From assembly GCA_900548465.1 (NCBI GenBank), contig URKY01000024.1, forward strand, positions 1 to 34,479: 34,479 bases of DNA. Reading direction: 5' to 3'. The notes under the pieces were generated by a model. That model saw nothing but the letters and a program-made list of their open reading frames with translations. It searched no databases and was not told where the DNA came from. Position numbers and translations under genes: made by a program. Source of the stretch: an uncultured Eubacterium sp. (GTDB taxonomy: Bacteria; Bacillota; Clostridia; Lachnospirales; Lachnospiraceae). Position 1 is the first letter of the stretch, and every line of letters begins with the position of its first letter. Below, piece after piece: positions 1 through 7,974 of the stretch.

Positions 1-46
1 CCCAGGTAGTTATCCTGAAAATATTTCCATAAGTTGAACCAGCCAT
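1..46 (-). CDS. aroC: Chorismate synthase, N-terminal fragment (truncated by window edge)
   Basis: Reading leftward from an ATG at 46-44, the first 15 codons give MAGSTYGNIFRITTW, which matches the conserved start of chorismate synthase (typically M-(A/S)-G-S-T-[YF]-G-x-x-[FL]-[RK]-[IV]-T-T-[WF]-GESHG). The enzyme makes chorismate from EPSP, the last shared step of aromatic amino-acid synthesis. A strong AAGGAGG ribosome binding site sits at 57-51, four to five bases from the start. The rest lies outside the window, so active-site residues cannot be checked. Only 15 residues support the call, but this N-terminus is distinctive. Confidence 0.82.
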   Translation of the reverse strand, partial: MAGSTYGNIFRITTW

Positions 47-108
47 AAAGACCTCCTTAACAACATAATTATACATAATAATAAAGTAGTCATTATTACA
101 TCCTTAAC

Positions 109-137
109 AGTATATCAACGTAAAATAATAAGTTCAA
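109..137 (-). promoter_or_regulatory. Sigma-A type promoter for aroC
   Basis: On the minus strand TTGAAC (137-132), a 17-base spacer and TATACT (114-109) form a near-consensus promoter. Predicted transcription starts near 102, giving a 5' leader of about 55 bases before the aroC ATG. This is a pattern match only. Confidence 0.6.
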
Positions 138-158
138 GTATCATTAATATAAAAAGTA

Positions 159-187
159 TTGCAATAGTAAGATAAATAAAATAAAAT
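159..187 (+). promoter_or_regulatory. Sigma-A type promoter for the aldo/keto reductase-tgt-yajC-acp operon
   Basis: TTGCAA (159-164), a 17-base spacer and TAAAAT (182-187) lie upstream of the gene starting at 253. The predicted leader is about 60 bases. The region 47-252 otherwise holds only AT-rich divergent promoter DNA. Confidence 0.55.
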
Positions 188-252
188 GTATCTTATGTGT
201 GACTGGAAAATCGAAATATCGAAGGATATTTTGAAAATGAAGGAGGAATACA

Positions 253-1173
253 ATGAAAAGAGTAAAGTTGGGAAATACGGGACTTGATGTGTCTGCAATT
301 GCTCTTGGCTGCATGCGAATTGGCGGGTTAGATGAAAAGAGTGCTAAAGAGTTTATAGACACGGCATTAGAAAATGGAATAAACTATATTGATCATGCAG
401 ATATATACGGTGGTGGATATTGCGAAGAACTTTTTGGAAAGGCTGTTGATTTGCACAGTAGTATAAGAGAGAAAATGGTTATACAGTCGAAATGTGGAAT
501 TGTGCCTGAAGTTATGTATGATTTGTCAAAGGATTATATTATTAATTCAACGGATAAGATTCTTAAAAGACTTAACACGGATTATCTTGACTGCCTTATT
601 CTTCACAGACCGGATGCACTTGTTGAGCCTGAGGAAGTGGCAGAGGCATTTGATGTATTGGAAAACTCCGGAAAGGTAAAATATTTCGGTGTATCTAATA
701 TGGATTCAATGCAGATTGAACTCTTAAAGAAATATGTGAAACAGCCTATTGTTGCAAACCAGTTGCAGCTTAGCATAACTAATTCCAACATGATATCCAG
801 TGGAATGGAAGTAAATATGAATACAAACGGAGCAGTTAACCGAGATGGAAGTGTTTTGAATTATTGCCGATTAAATGATATAACAATTCAGACGTGGTCA
901 CCTTTCCAATTCGGAATGTTTGAGGGCTGTTTCCTTGGAAATGAAAAATTCTCTGAACTTAACAAAGTAGTGGATGAATTGGCAGAGAAGTATAACGTAA
1001 GCAACACCGCAATTGCAACGGCATGGATATTAAGACATCCGGCCAATATGCAGATGGTTGTAGGTACAACAAATAAAGAAAGATTAATTCAGATAGCAAA
1101 GGCATGTGATATTGAATTAACAAAAGAAGAATGGTATCGTTTATATTTGTCAGCAGGACACATATTACCATAA
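253..1173 (+). CDS. Aldo/keto reductase, YdhF-like
   Basis: This 306-residue cytosolic protein is a probable NADP(H)-dependent oxidoreductase of the aldo/keto reductase superfamily (TIM barrel). The catalytic tetrad is visible: Asp47 and Tyr52 in YIDHADIYGGG, Lys80 in IQSKCG and His118 in LILHRPD. Late motifs WSPFQFGMF and the cofactor-binding VVGTTNKERL near the C-terminus complete the family pattern. Overall layout resembles the E. coli YdhF group rather than the sugar reductases. The start is fixed by AAGGAGG at 240-246. It is the first gene before tgt, 21 bases upstream, so it is probably co-transcribed. The substrate cannot be read from sequence. Confidence 0.9.
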   Translation: MKRVKLGNTGLDVSAIALGCMRIGGLDEKSAKEFIDTALENGINYIDHADIYGGGYCEELFGKAVDLHSSIREKMVIQSKCGIVPEVMYDLSKDYIINSTDKILKRLNTDYLDCLILHRPDALVEPEEVAEAFDVLENSGKVKYFGVSNMDSMQIELLKKYVKQPIVANQLQLSITNSNMISSGMEVNMNTNGAVNRDGSVLNYCRLNDITIQTWSPFQFGMFEGCFLGNEKFSELNKVVDELAEKYNVSNTAIATAWILRHPANMQMVVGTTNKERLIQIAKACDIELTKEEWYRLYLSAGHILP

Positions 1174-1194
1174 AAAGAAGAGTAGGTGTAATTT

Positions 1195-2331
1195 ATGTTT
1201 AAAGTATTAGCAAAAGACGGAAACGCAAAAAGAGGAGAACTTACAACCGTACATGGAAAAATCCAGACACCGGTTTTCATGAATGTAGGTACTGCGGCAG
1301 CAATTAAAGGAGCTGTTGCAACAGAGGATTTACAGCAGATAAAAACTCAGGTTGAGTTATCAAACACATATCATTTGCATGTTCGTCCGGGAGACCATAT
1401 TATTAAAAAATTAGGAGGCCTTCATAAATTTATGAATTGGGACAAACCAATTCTTACGGATTCCGGTGGATTTCAGGTATTTTCGCTGGCAAGTCTTAGA
1501 AGTATAAAGGAAGAGGGAGTTTATTTCCACTCTCATATAGATGGAAGAAAGATATTTATGGGACCGGAAGAGAGTATGCAGATTCAATCAAATCTCGCTT
1601 CAACTATAGCCATGGCATTTGATGAGTGCCCTTCCAGTGTGGCTTCAAGAGATTATATTCAAAAATCAGTAGACAGAACAATCAGATGGCTTAAACGATG
1701 CAGAACTGAAATGAATAGATTAAATAGCCTAGAAGATACCATCAATAAAAATCAGATGCTTTTTGGAATTAACCAGGGCGGAATTTACGATGATATAAGA
1801 ATAGAACATGCAAAGGCGATTTCACAAGTTGATTTAGACGGTTATGCAATCGGTGGACTGGCAGTGGGAGAGACCCATGAAGAGATGTATAGAATTATAG
1901 AATCTGTTGAACCACATCTTCCGAAAGATAAGCCTATTTATTTAATGGGAGTTGGTACACCGGCTAATATATTGGAAGCGGTTGAGAGAGGTGTGGATTT
2001 CTTTGACTGTGTTTATCCGGCAAGAAACGGTAGACACGGACATGTATATACTAATAGAGGAAAATTAAATCTATTTAATGCAAAATATGAACTGGATGAC
2101 AGACCAATAGAGGAAGGTTGTCAGTGTCCGGCATGTAAATATCACACAAGAGCGTATATAAGACATCTTCTGAAAGCAAAAGAAATGTTGGGAATGCGTT
2201 TGTGTGTATTGCATAATTTATATTTTTATAATACAATGATGGAGGAAATCCGAGATGCCATTGAGGCAGGAAGATTTAGTGAATATAAAGCCGCAAAACT
2301 AGATGGCTTTAAGGAAAATGACCAGAAATAG
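1195..2331 (+). CDS. tgt: Queuine/preQ1 tRNA-ribosyltransferase
   Basis: This 378-residue protein exchanges guanine-34 in the anticodon of Asn, Asp, His and Tyr tRNAs for the queuosine precursor preQ1. Family signatures are clear: TDSGGFQVFSL with Asp89 as the expected general base, the NQGGIYDDIR and YAIGGLAVGE substrate loops, and DFFDCVYPARNGRHG with Asp271 as the expected nucleophile. A zinc site is formed by Cys309, Cys311, Cys314 and His340 (CQCPAC...VLHN). Length is normal for bacterial Tgt. It is followed 12 bases later by yajC, a neighbour pair commonly conserved in bacteria. No queuosine biosynthesis genes are in the window. Confidence 0.97.
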   Translation: MFKVLAKDGNAKRGELTTVHGKIQTPVFMNVGTAAAIKGAVATEDLQQIKTQVELSNTYHLHVRPGDHIIKKLGGLHKFMNWDKPILTDSGGFQVFSLASLRSIKEEGVYFHSHIDGRKIFMGPEESMQIQSNLASTIAMAFDECPSSVASRDYIQKSVDRTIRWLKRCRTEMNRLNSLEDTINKNQMLFGINQGGIYDDIRIEHAKAISQVDLDGYAIGGLAVGETHEEMYRIIESVEPHLPKDKPIYLMGVGTPANILEAVERGVDFFDCVYPARNGRHGHVYTNRGKLNLFNAKYELDDRPIEEGCQCPACKYHTRAYIRHLLKAKEMLGMRLCVLHNLYFYNTMMEEIRDAIEAGRFSEYKAAKLDGFKENDQK

Positions 2332-2343
2332 GAGGAGTTTATA

Positions 2344-2649
2344 ATGTTACTTTTAGCACAGAATGCAAATAACGGAATGGGAATTGGAATAATAATTCTT
2401 TATGTTGCAGTTATCATTCTTTTTATGTATTTTATTGCAATCAGACCACAGAAAAAGCAGGAAAAGAAGCAGAAAGCTTTAATGGAAAGCGTAGAAATCG
2501 GTGATAGCATTCTCACTACAAGTGGTTTTTACGGAATGGTTATTGATGTTACTGATGATACAGTAATCGTTGAATTCGGTGGAAATAAAAACTGCCGTAT
2601 TCCAATGCAGAAAGCAGCTATTGTTGACGTAGAAAAAGCTAATGTTTAG
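2344..2649 (+). CDS. yajC: Sec translocon accessory subunit YajC
   Basis: This 101-residue protein has one N-terminal membrane segment (about residues 13-34, IGIIILYVAVIILFMYF) followed by the IRPQKKQEKK cytosolic motif. The C-terminal small beta domain contains GDSILTTSGFYG and VIVEFGGNK. This is the standard YajC layout; the protein associates with SecDF and the Sec translocase. secD and secF are not downstream here. An AGGAGG ribosome binding site overlaps the end of tgt, which implies coupled expression. Confidence 0.95.
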   Translation: MLLLAQNANNGMGIGIIILYVAVIILFMYFIAIRPQKKQEKKQKALMESVEIGDSILTTSGFYGMVIDVTDDTVIVEFGGNKNCRIPMQKAAIVDVEKANV

Positions 2650-2687
2650 TAAATAAGCAGGCTTTGATTTACAAAGGAGACAGACTT

Positions 2688-2909
2688 ATGAAAGATAAAA
2701 TTAAAGAAGTTATATTAAGTGTAAATCCCGGAATTGATGTTGAAGACCCTGATTTAAATATTGCTGAAGACATGGATTCTATGGATATTATTGCATTAAT
2801 TGCAGAATTAGAAGATGCTTTTGATATTGAAATTACAATGGAAGAAAAAAGCGAAGAGAACTTCAGCAGCATTGATGCTTTAGCTAAAATGATTGAAAGA
2901 TTACAGTAA
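2688..2909 (+). CDS. Acyl carrier protein (DltC-like role proposed)
   Basis: This 73-residue acidic protein has the acyl carrier protein fold pattern. The phosphopantetheine attachment serine lies in EDMDSMDIIALIAELEDAF, near residue 33, followed by the acidic recognition helix. The start is taken at the ATG at 2688, with AAAGGAGAC just upstream; a longer frame would need a TTG at 2664 without a good ribosome binding site. A fatty-acid AcpP would normally sit with fab genes. Here the gene follows yajC and precedes, beyond a terminator, an SGNH/MBOAT/acyl-AMP ligase cluster. I therefore infer that it carries the acyl group for that cluster. It could instead be a second, unrelated carrier. Confidence 0.85.
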   Translation: MKDKIKEVILSVNPGIDVEDPDLNIAEDMDSMDIIALIAELEDAFDIEITMEEKSEENFSSIDALAKMIERLQ

Positions 2910-2955
2910 ATTTATTTGGCCTTAAAGTGGAATTAAAGATACTTGAAAATAACGG

Positions 2956-2992
2956 ACCTGCATTGATAAGATACAATGCAGGTTTTATTTTG
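2956..2992 (+). terminator. Rho-independent terminator after the carrier protein gene
   Basis: A perfect 10-bp stem ACCTGCATTG / CAATGCAGGT (2956-2965 and 2974-2983) with an 8-base loop is followed by TTTATTTTG. This is a classic intrinsic terminator. It should largely separate the aldo/keto reductase-tgt-yajC-acp unit from the genes that follow. Confidence 0.88.
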
Positions 2993-3018
2993 CCTTATAG
3001 ATAAAGTGTTATTATATA
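2990..3018 (+). promoter_or_regulatory. Possible promoter for the surface acylation operon
   Basis: TTGCCT (2990-2995), 17 bases, and TATATA (3013-3018) lie just after the terminator T-tract. The match is moderate, and other AT-rich hexamers are available downstream (for example near 3045-3055). Confidence 0.4.
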
Positions 3019-3078
3019 TCACAATTATCTCAAATTTATTTAATAGTATATCTGTGGTAAATATTAAAGGGGAGTATG

Positions 3079-3105
3079 ATGTATATAAATAAATGGAGAG
3101 ACTAA
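3079..3105 (+). CDS. Possible 8-codon leader ORF coupled to the SGNH gene
   Basis: A strong AAGGGG ribosome binding site at 3067-3072 is placed for the ATG at 3079. This opens a mini-frame MYINKWRD ending in TAA at 3103-3105. The stop overlaps the ATG of the next gene as TAATG. Such short coupled leaders are known to feed ribosomes to a downstream gene. It is equally possible that this is chance and that the SD serves another start. Confidence 0.35.
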   Translation: MYINKWRD

Positions 3106-4796
3106 TGAAGACAAAAATATGGAGAATTATCAAAATAGTATGCTTTTGCATGGTTGCAGTACTAATGATAAGCGAAATAGGAAGATTATTAAAACCGAAG
3201 TGGTTGGAAAACAGATGGGCATCTGCGAAAACAAATAATAGTTTTTATGAATTGGAAGATAACAGCACGGATGTTATCTTTTTTGGAGCCAGTGTAATTT
3301 CAGCCGCAATTGATCCATATCAGTTGTATGATGAACATGGTATTTCATCTTATAATCTGGGAGTTATGTCACAGCCTATGCTGGCTACATATTATTGGTT
3401 TAAGGAAGCATTAGAAACCCAAAATATGAAATTGGCGGTTATCGAAATAAAATCAGCCGGTAAACCTTCAGAAAAGGCAGAAGAAAAGGCAAGAAAATCC
3501 TATGACTATATGAAGTGGGGAAAAAATAAAGTTGAATACGCCTTAGAATATAAAAAAATACATTCGGAGAAAGAAACAACTGAAGCATCAACGGAGGTTT
3601 CTACAGAAGTTTCCATAGAAAATTCTGCGGAAAAGAGCACAGCTGATAAAACTACGGAAGCAGCTACGGTCAAACAGGAAGAAACTAAAGTGGCAGAGGG
3701 CGAGACCGAAACAGAAGAAGAGGTTGATCTTTGGTCATATCTGTTCCCACTGTCATTGTATCATACAAGATGGTCAGAACTATCCTATGATGATTATGAT
3801 TTCTACCTTGGAAATAATTACAGCAGAACAAGAGGTCTTTCAGTTCTGTCTACACGTTTTAAAGATTCTTCAGGTTTTGACGCAGCAAAAGAAGAAAAGG
3901 GAAAATATGACGGATTTGATGTAGATACAACAGAGATGCAGGAAGCTAACCCGACTAATATGGCTTATGCAAACAAGATTATAGAACTGGCAAAAGAAAA
4001 AAATGTGCAGCTTCTGTTCGTGAAAATGCCTGATGAATCATGGGATGTGGATCAGCACAATCTTATACAGAAATTAGCTGATAAAAATAATATTAAATTC
4101 CTTGATTTTAATATTAAATCTTACAGAGAAAAAATCAAATTTGATTACTCAGAAGATGCAGCTGATTCAGTTCATTCTAATATAGCAGGGGCAGAGAAAA
4201 TCACAAAATACATGGGAAAGTATTTATCAGAAAATTATAAACTTACTGATTACAGAAAAAGTGATAATAGTGTAAAGAAAACTTACGAATCCGGAAGAGC
4301 AGAATATGAAGCGACAATTAAAAACGGAAAATTAAGTATGATAACAGGTCTTGATGAGTACTTAAAGGCAATAAATGATGATGAATATACTGTAATTATT
4401 ACTTCAGGTTCAAATGTAAATAACATTGTGTTTAACAATAATCAAAAGAAATTATTACTTGATCTTGGCGTAGAAGAAAGATTTTTTGTATACAAGGAAT
4501 TTGGAAAAAATATAATTAGTGTTCTGGATGGAAAAACAAAAGTAAACAGAGCTAAAAAGCAAAGTGAAGAAAAAGATGTTGTTACTCAGGAAGGTGGAAC
4601 AATAAGTGATGGAACAACTTACAGCATAACGGCTAATGCCCAGGGATGTTCCGTCAGATTAAACGATAGCGAATATAAAAATGTTAATCCTTATCGTTTA
4701 AATATTGTTGTTTACGATAAAAAACTGCATGAAGTTGCGGATTCAGTTTCTATTTATGCAAGTGGAAATAATCCTATAATGTACAGAGGAGAGTAA
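3105..4796 (+). CDS. DltD-like SGNH-type membrane-anchored acyltransferase/hydrolase with C-terminal ILEI-like region
   Basis: This 563-residue protein starts with one membrane segment (about residues 6-24). The extracytoplasmic SGNH-like domain has block I FFGASVISA (Ser63 as candidate nucleophile) and the terminal DSVHSNIAGAEK block (Asp354, His357). The order matches DltD/AlgX-type proteins that work with MBOAT acyltransferases. Between them, about residues 155-210, is a Thr/Glu/Ser-rich low-complexity linker. Residues about 425-563 carry two pieces, YTVIITSG and a later LNIVVYDKKLHEVADSVSIY, that recall ILEI-type domains but in swapped order (tentative). The ATG at 3105 has GGAGAG at 3095-3100; the ATG at 3093 lacks an SD. 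The MBOAT gene follows at 6 bases. The likely job is final transfer of an acyl group to a surface polymer. Confidence 0.78.
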   Translation: MKTKIWRIIKIVCFCMVAVLMISEIGRLLKPKWLENRWASAKTNNSFYELEDNSTDVIFFGASVISAAIDPYQLYDEHGISSYNLGVMSQPMLATYYWFKEALETQNMKLAVIEIKSAGKPSEKAEEKARKSYDYMKWGKNKVEYALEYKKIHSEKETTEASTEVSTEVSIENSAEKSTADKTTEAATVKQEETKVAEGETETEEEVDLWSYLFPLSLYHTRWSELSYDDYDFYLGNNYSRTRGLSVLSTRFKDSSGFDAAKEEKGKYDGFDVDTTEMQEANPTNMAYANKIIELAKEKNVQLLFVKMPDESWDVDQHNLIQKLADKNNIKFLDFNIKSYREKIKFDYSEDAADSVHSNIAGAEKITKYMGKYLSENYKLTDYRKSDNSVKKTYESGRAEYEATIKNGKLSMITGLDEYLKAINDDEYTVIITSGSNVNNIVFNNNQKKLLLDLGVEERFFVYKEFGKNIISVLDGKTKVNRAKKQSEEKDVVTQEGGTISDGTTYSITANAQGCSVRLNDSEYKNVNPYRLNIVVYDKKLHEVADSVSIYASGNNPIMYRGE

Positions 4797-4802
4797 TAAG
4801 AT

Positions 4803-6416
4803 ATGGGCTTTAATACATTAACGTTTTTACCGTTTTTACTTATAGTAATTCTACTATATTTTACTGTTTTTAGAAAATGTCAGTGGGTTTTCCTACTTTT
4901 AGCCAGTGTGGCTTTTTATTTGTTCGGTGGACCGAAATATTTGATTTTTGTATTTATTTCGTCTTTAACAACATATTTATTGGCAAGAAAAATTCAGTCA
5001 TTACATGACAGGGAAGCAAGAATTCTTAAAGCAAGGGAATTTCCAACAAGGGAAGCTAAAAAGGCATTTAAGAAAAAGTATACAGGAAAAAGAAAAAGAG
5101 TACTTTTCCTTGATCTTTTAATAAATCTTGGAATGTTATGTGTTATAAAATATACGGATTTCTTTTTGGCAGAGGTTTCACAGGTACTTGCAAAGTTTGG
5201 AATAGACTGGAGTAAAGAATTTAATTTTGTGTTGCCTCTTGGAATATCTTTTTATACATTTATGGTTGTGGGATATATTCTTGATGTATACTGGAAGAGA
5301 TATAGAGCAGAAAATAATTACTTTAAGCTTGCGTTATTTGCAGTATATTTTCCACATATAGTTCAGGGACCTATTGGCAGATATGACAGACTTTCGAAAC
5401 AGTTTTTTAAAGACCATCCTTTTAGTTATGACAGAGTTACAAAGGGATTCCAGCTAATACTTTGGGGATATTTTGAAAAAATGGTAATATCCGACAGAAT
5501 TCAGACTTTTACAAACGGTGTTTTTGCAAAATGGCAGGAACTTTCAGGATTTCCGCTTTTACTTGCAGTATCTCTCTTTTCCATACAGATGTACTTAGAC
5601 TGGTTAGGTTGTATGGACATAGCAAGAGGTGTGTCACAAATATTTGGAATTGAATTGGACAGAAACTTCTGGCATCCATTCTTTTCAAAGAACATGCCGG
5701 AATTCTGGAGAAGATGGCACATTTCACTTGGAGCATGGTTTAAGGACTATTTACTTTATCCTGTTTCAATGTCAGGATTATGTAAGGCGATTAATAAGTT
5801 CACAAGAAAGAAGTGGGGAAATCAGGCGTCACGTGCATTTTCAGCAGTTATTCCTGCAGCATGTGTTTGGATTATTACAGGTGTATGGCATGGTGCAGCA
5901 TCATGCTTTGTATTATGGGGAATTTATCATGGTATATTGATAATTTCCAGTGCCTTATTTGAAGTCCCGATTCAGAAGCTATGTAAGTTATTACATATTA
6001 ATACTGAATGTTTCAGCTTTAATCTATTTAGAATGATTCGTACATTTATGTTGTCTACAATTGGCAGAATATTCTTTGCAATTTCCGCCGGTGTTACAAC
6101 AATGTTTGAATATATGAAGCGTATGTTTGATTTCAGACATTTCAGTTTACATACATTATGGGATGAAAGTCTGTATAGTTATGGGCTTGACAGACATAAT
6201 TTTACATTAGCCATGTTGCTTGTGGCATTAGTGTGGTGTGTAAGTATGCTCCAGGAAAAATTTGATAAAGATAATTTAACTATTAGAGATGTAATTGCAA
6301 AACAGAATATTGTATTCAGATGGATTTTATATCTGGGCTTAATTGCGGGAATATTAATATTTGGAATGTATGGAAACGGATATAACGCAGGTGCATTTTT
6401 CTATGGCAAATTTTAG
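4803..6416 (+). CDS. MBOAT family O-acyltransferase (DltB/AlgI-like)
   Basis: This 537-residue polytopic membrane protein belongs to the membrane-bound O-acyltransferase family. Hallmarks are YFPHIVQGPIGRYDRL, FWRRWHISLGAWFKDYLLYP (His306) and the catalytic-type WHGAASCFVLWGIYHG (His363). The N-terminus has LTFLPFLLIVILLYF and the family basic loop near residues 75-95. In DltB and AlgI, such proteins move acyl groups from a cytosolic thioester donor across the membrane. Its position between a DltD-like SGNH protein and an acyl-AMP ligase supports the same role. The acyl group and acceptor polymer are unknown. Spacing to the upstream gene is only 6 bases, so expression is probably coupled. Confidence 0.93.
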   Translation: MGFNTLTFLPFLLIVILLYFTVFRKCQWVFLLLASVAFYLFGGPKYLIFVFISSLTTYLLARKIQSLHDREARILKAREFPTREAKKAFKKKYTGKRKRVLFLDLLINLGMLCVIKYTDFFLAEVSQVLAKFGIDWSKEFNFVLPLGISFYTFMVVGYILDVYWKRYRAENNYFKLALFAVYFPHIVQGPIGRYDRLSKQFFKDHPFSYDRVTKGFQLILWGYFEKMVISDRIQTFTNGVFAKWQELSGFPLLLAVSLFSIQMYLDWLGCMDIARGVSQIFGIELDRNFWHPFFSKNMPEFWRRWHISLGAWFKDYLLYPVSMSGLCKAINKFTRKKWGNQASRAFSAVIPAACVWIITGVWHGAASCFVLWGIYHGILIISSALFEVPIQKLCKLLHINTECFSFNLFRMIRTFMLSTIGRIFFAISAGVTTMFEYMKRMFDFRHFSLHTLWDESLYSYGLDRHNFTLAMLLVALVWCVSMLQEKFDKDNLTIRDVIAKQNIVFRWILYLGLIAGILIFGMYGNGYNAGAFFYGKF

Positions 6417-6460
6417 TGTTAATTTTAATATACAATATGGCGTAATTTTAGGAGGTTGTA

Positions 6461-7942
6461 ATGAGTTATAATTCTATTTTAGAGGCAATAAAAAGCAATG
6501 CAGAAAGAGAACCTGATAAATTATGTGTAGGGGATAAGAAAAATAAAGTCACATACGGTCGGTTTTGGAAAATGTTAAATATTGGTGCTGCTTACTTAAA
6601 GAATAGTGGAGTAGAAAAAGGTGATGTAGTTGTTCTTAAGGGGGCACAAAAAGTAGAATATTTATTTGCAGTTTTTTCAATTCAGTTAATGGGAGCAGTG
6701 GCATGTCCATTGGAAAAGTCGGTTAAGGAAGACAGAATTCTTGAAATTATGGATTTCGTAGGAACAGAGTTTTTCCTTGATAACAGAAAATTAAAGAATC
6801 AGGATGTGGCGTGCATAAGTTTAAAGGAAATGTTTGCAGAGGCAATTAGCAATGAAGACGAAGTGCCAGGTGAAAAATTCAATCTTCCAAAATCAGATGA
6901 TTTGTCAGAAATTTTATTTACAACAGGAACAACCGGAAAATCAAAAGGAATAGAAATTATTTATAAAAACAACGTGGCAATTGCACAGAATGTAAGTGAA
7001 GCAATTGGAATAACGGCGGATGATACGGAACTTGTAACAGCTCCATTAAATCATTCAATGGCTCTTAGAAGAACATATTCAGTATTCTACAAGGGCGGTT
7101 CAGTTGTTTTAACTGATGGTGTGAAATTTATCGAAGATTTCTTTAAACTTATGGATATGTATAAGGTTACGGCAATAACGTTTGCTCCGGCAATTCTTGA
7201 ACAGTTGTTGAAATTTGCAAAAGAAAGATTTGGAAAGTATAATAAATTGCATTATATCCAGTTAGGATCAGCACCTGTTTCAGAAGTATGTAAAGAAACT
7301 TTAAAGGAAATGTTTCCTGAGACAAAGTTGTTAAACATATATGGTGCAACTGAATCGGGATGTACGGTATGCCTTGATTTCAGTAAATATGGAAATAAGA
7401 CAGGAAGTATAGGTAAACCTAATGTTAATGCGGAAATAATTTTTGTTGATGATAAAAGACAACCTGTTAATGCATCAGCAGAAAATCCGGGATTTCTTGC
7501 TTTTAAGGGAGCAATGAATATGAGAGGATATTTCCATGAACCGGAAATAACAAAAGAAGTACTGGATGAAAATGGTATCATATATACAAATGATTTAGGC
7601 TATACGGGAGAAGATGGTTTTGTTTATCTGTTAGGCAGAAAAGGTGATGTAATCAACATGGGTGGAATTAAAATTGCCCCTTCAGAAATAGAAGAAGTCG
7701 TAAACCAGCACGAAATGATAAAGGAGTGTGCATGTATTCCAATACCTGATGAAATAACAGGAGAGGCTCCTAAGTTATTTGTGGTAATAAATGATGGTTT
7801 TGAATATGACGAAAAAGAATTACACCGATATATGCTTGATAAGTTGGAGGCAATTCGTGTACCAAAGGTAATACAGGTTATCGATGAACTTCCACGTACC
7901 TTTAACGGAAAAATCATTAAACGTATATTAAGAGAGATGTAG
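6461..7942 (+). CDS. Acyl-AMP ligase (class I adenylate-forming enzyme, DltA-like role)
   Basis: This 493-residue cytosolic enzyme belongs to the ANL (acyl-CoA synthetase/NRPS adenylation/luciferase) family. Visible core motifs are the ATP-binding loop FTTGTTGKSKG (about residues 153-163), GATES (295-299), the Asp378 ribose-binding motif in YTNDLGYTGEDGFVYLLGR, and the C-terminal catalytic Lys484 in NGKIIK. It should activate a carboxylic acid with ATP and pass it to CoA or to a carrier protein. Its place after the MBOAT gene suggests it loads the small acyl carrier protein at 2688, as DltA loads DltC. General motifs do not identify the acid. The start has TAGGAGG at 6450-6456. Confidence 0.9.
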   Translation: MSYNSILEAIKSNAEREPDKLCVGDKKNKVTYGRFWKMLNIGAAYLKNSGVEKGDVVVLKGAQKVEYLFAVFSIQLMGAVACPLEKSVKEDRILEIMDFVGTEFFLDNRKLKNQDVACISLKEMFAEAISNEDEVPGEKFNLPKSDDLSEILFTTGTTGKSKGIEIIYKNNVAIAQNVSEAIGITADDTELVTAPLNHSMALRRTYSVFYKGGSVVLTDGVKFIEDFFKLMDMYKVTAITFAPAILEQLLKFAKERFGKYNKLHYIQLGSAPVSEVCKETLKEMFPETKLLNIYGATESGCTVCLDFSKYGNKTGSIGKPNVNAEIIFVDDKRQPVNASAENPGFLAFKGAMNMRGYFHEPEITKEVLDENGIIYTNDLGYTGEDGFVYLLGRKGDVINMGGIKIAPSEIEEVVNQHEMIKECACIPIPDEITGEAPKLFVVINDGFEYDEKELHRYMLDKLEAIRVPKVIQVIDELPRTFNGKIIKRILREM

Positions 7943-7974
7943 AAGAAAAATACCTGAAGCAAAAGGAGAAACCG

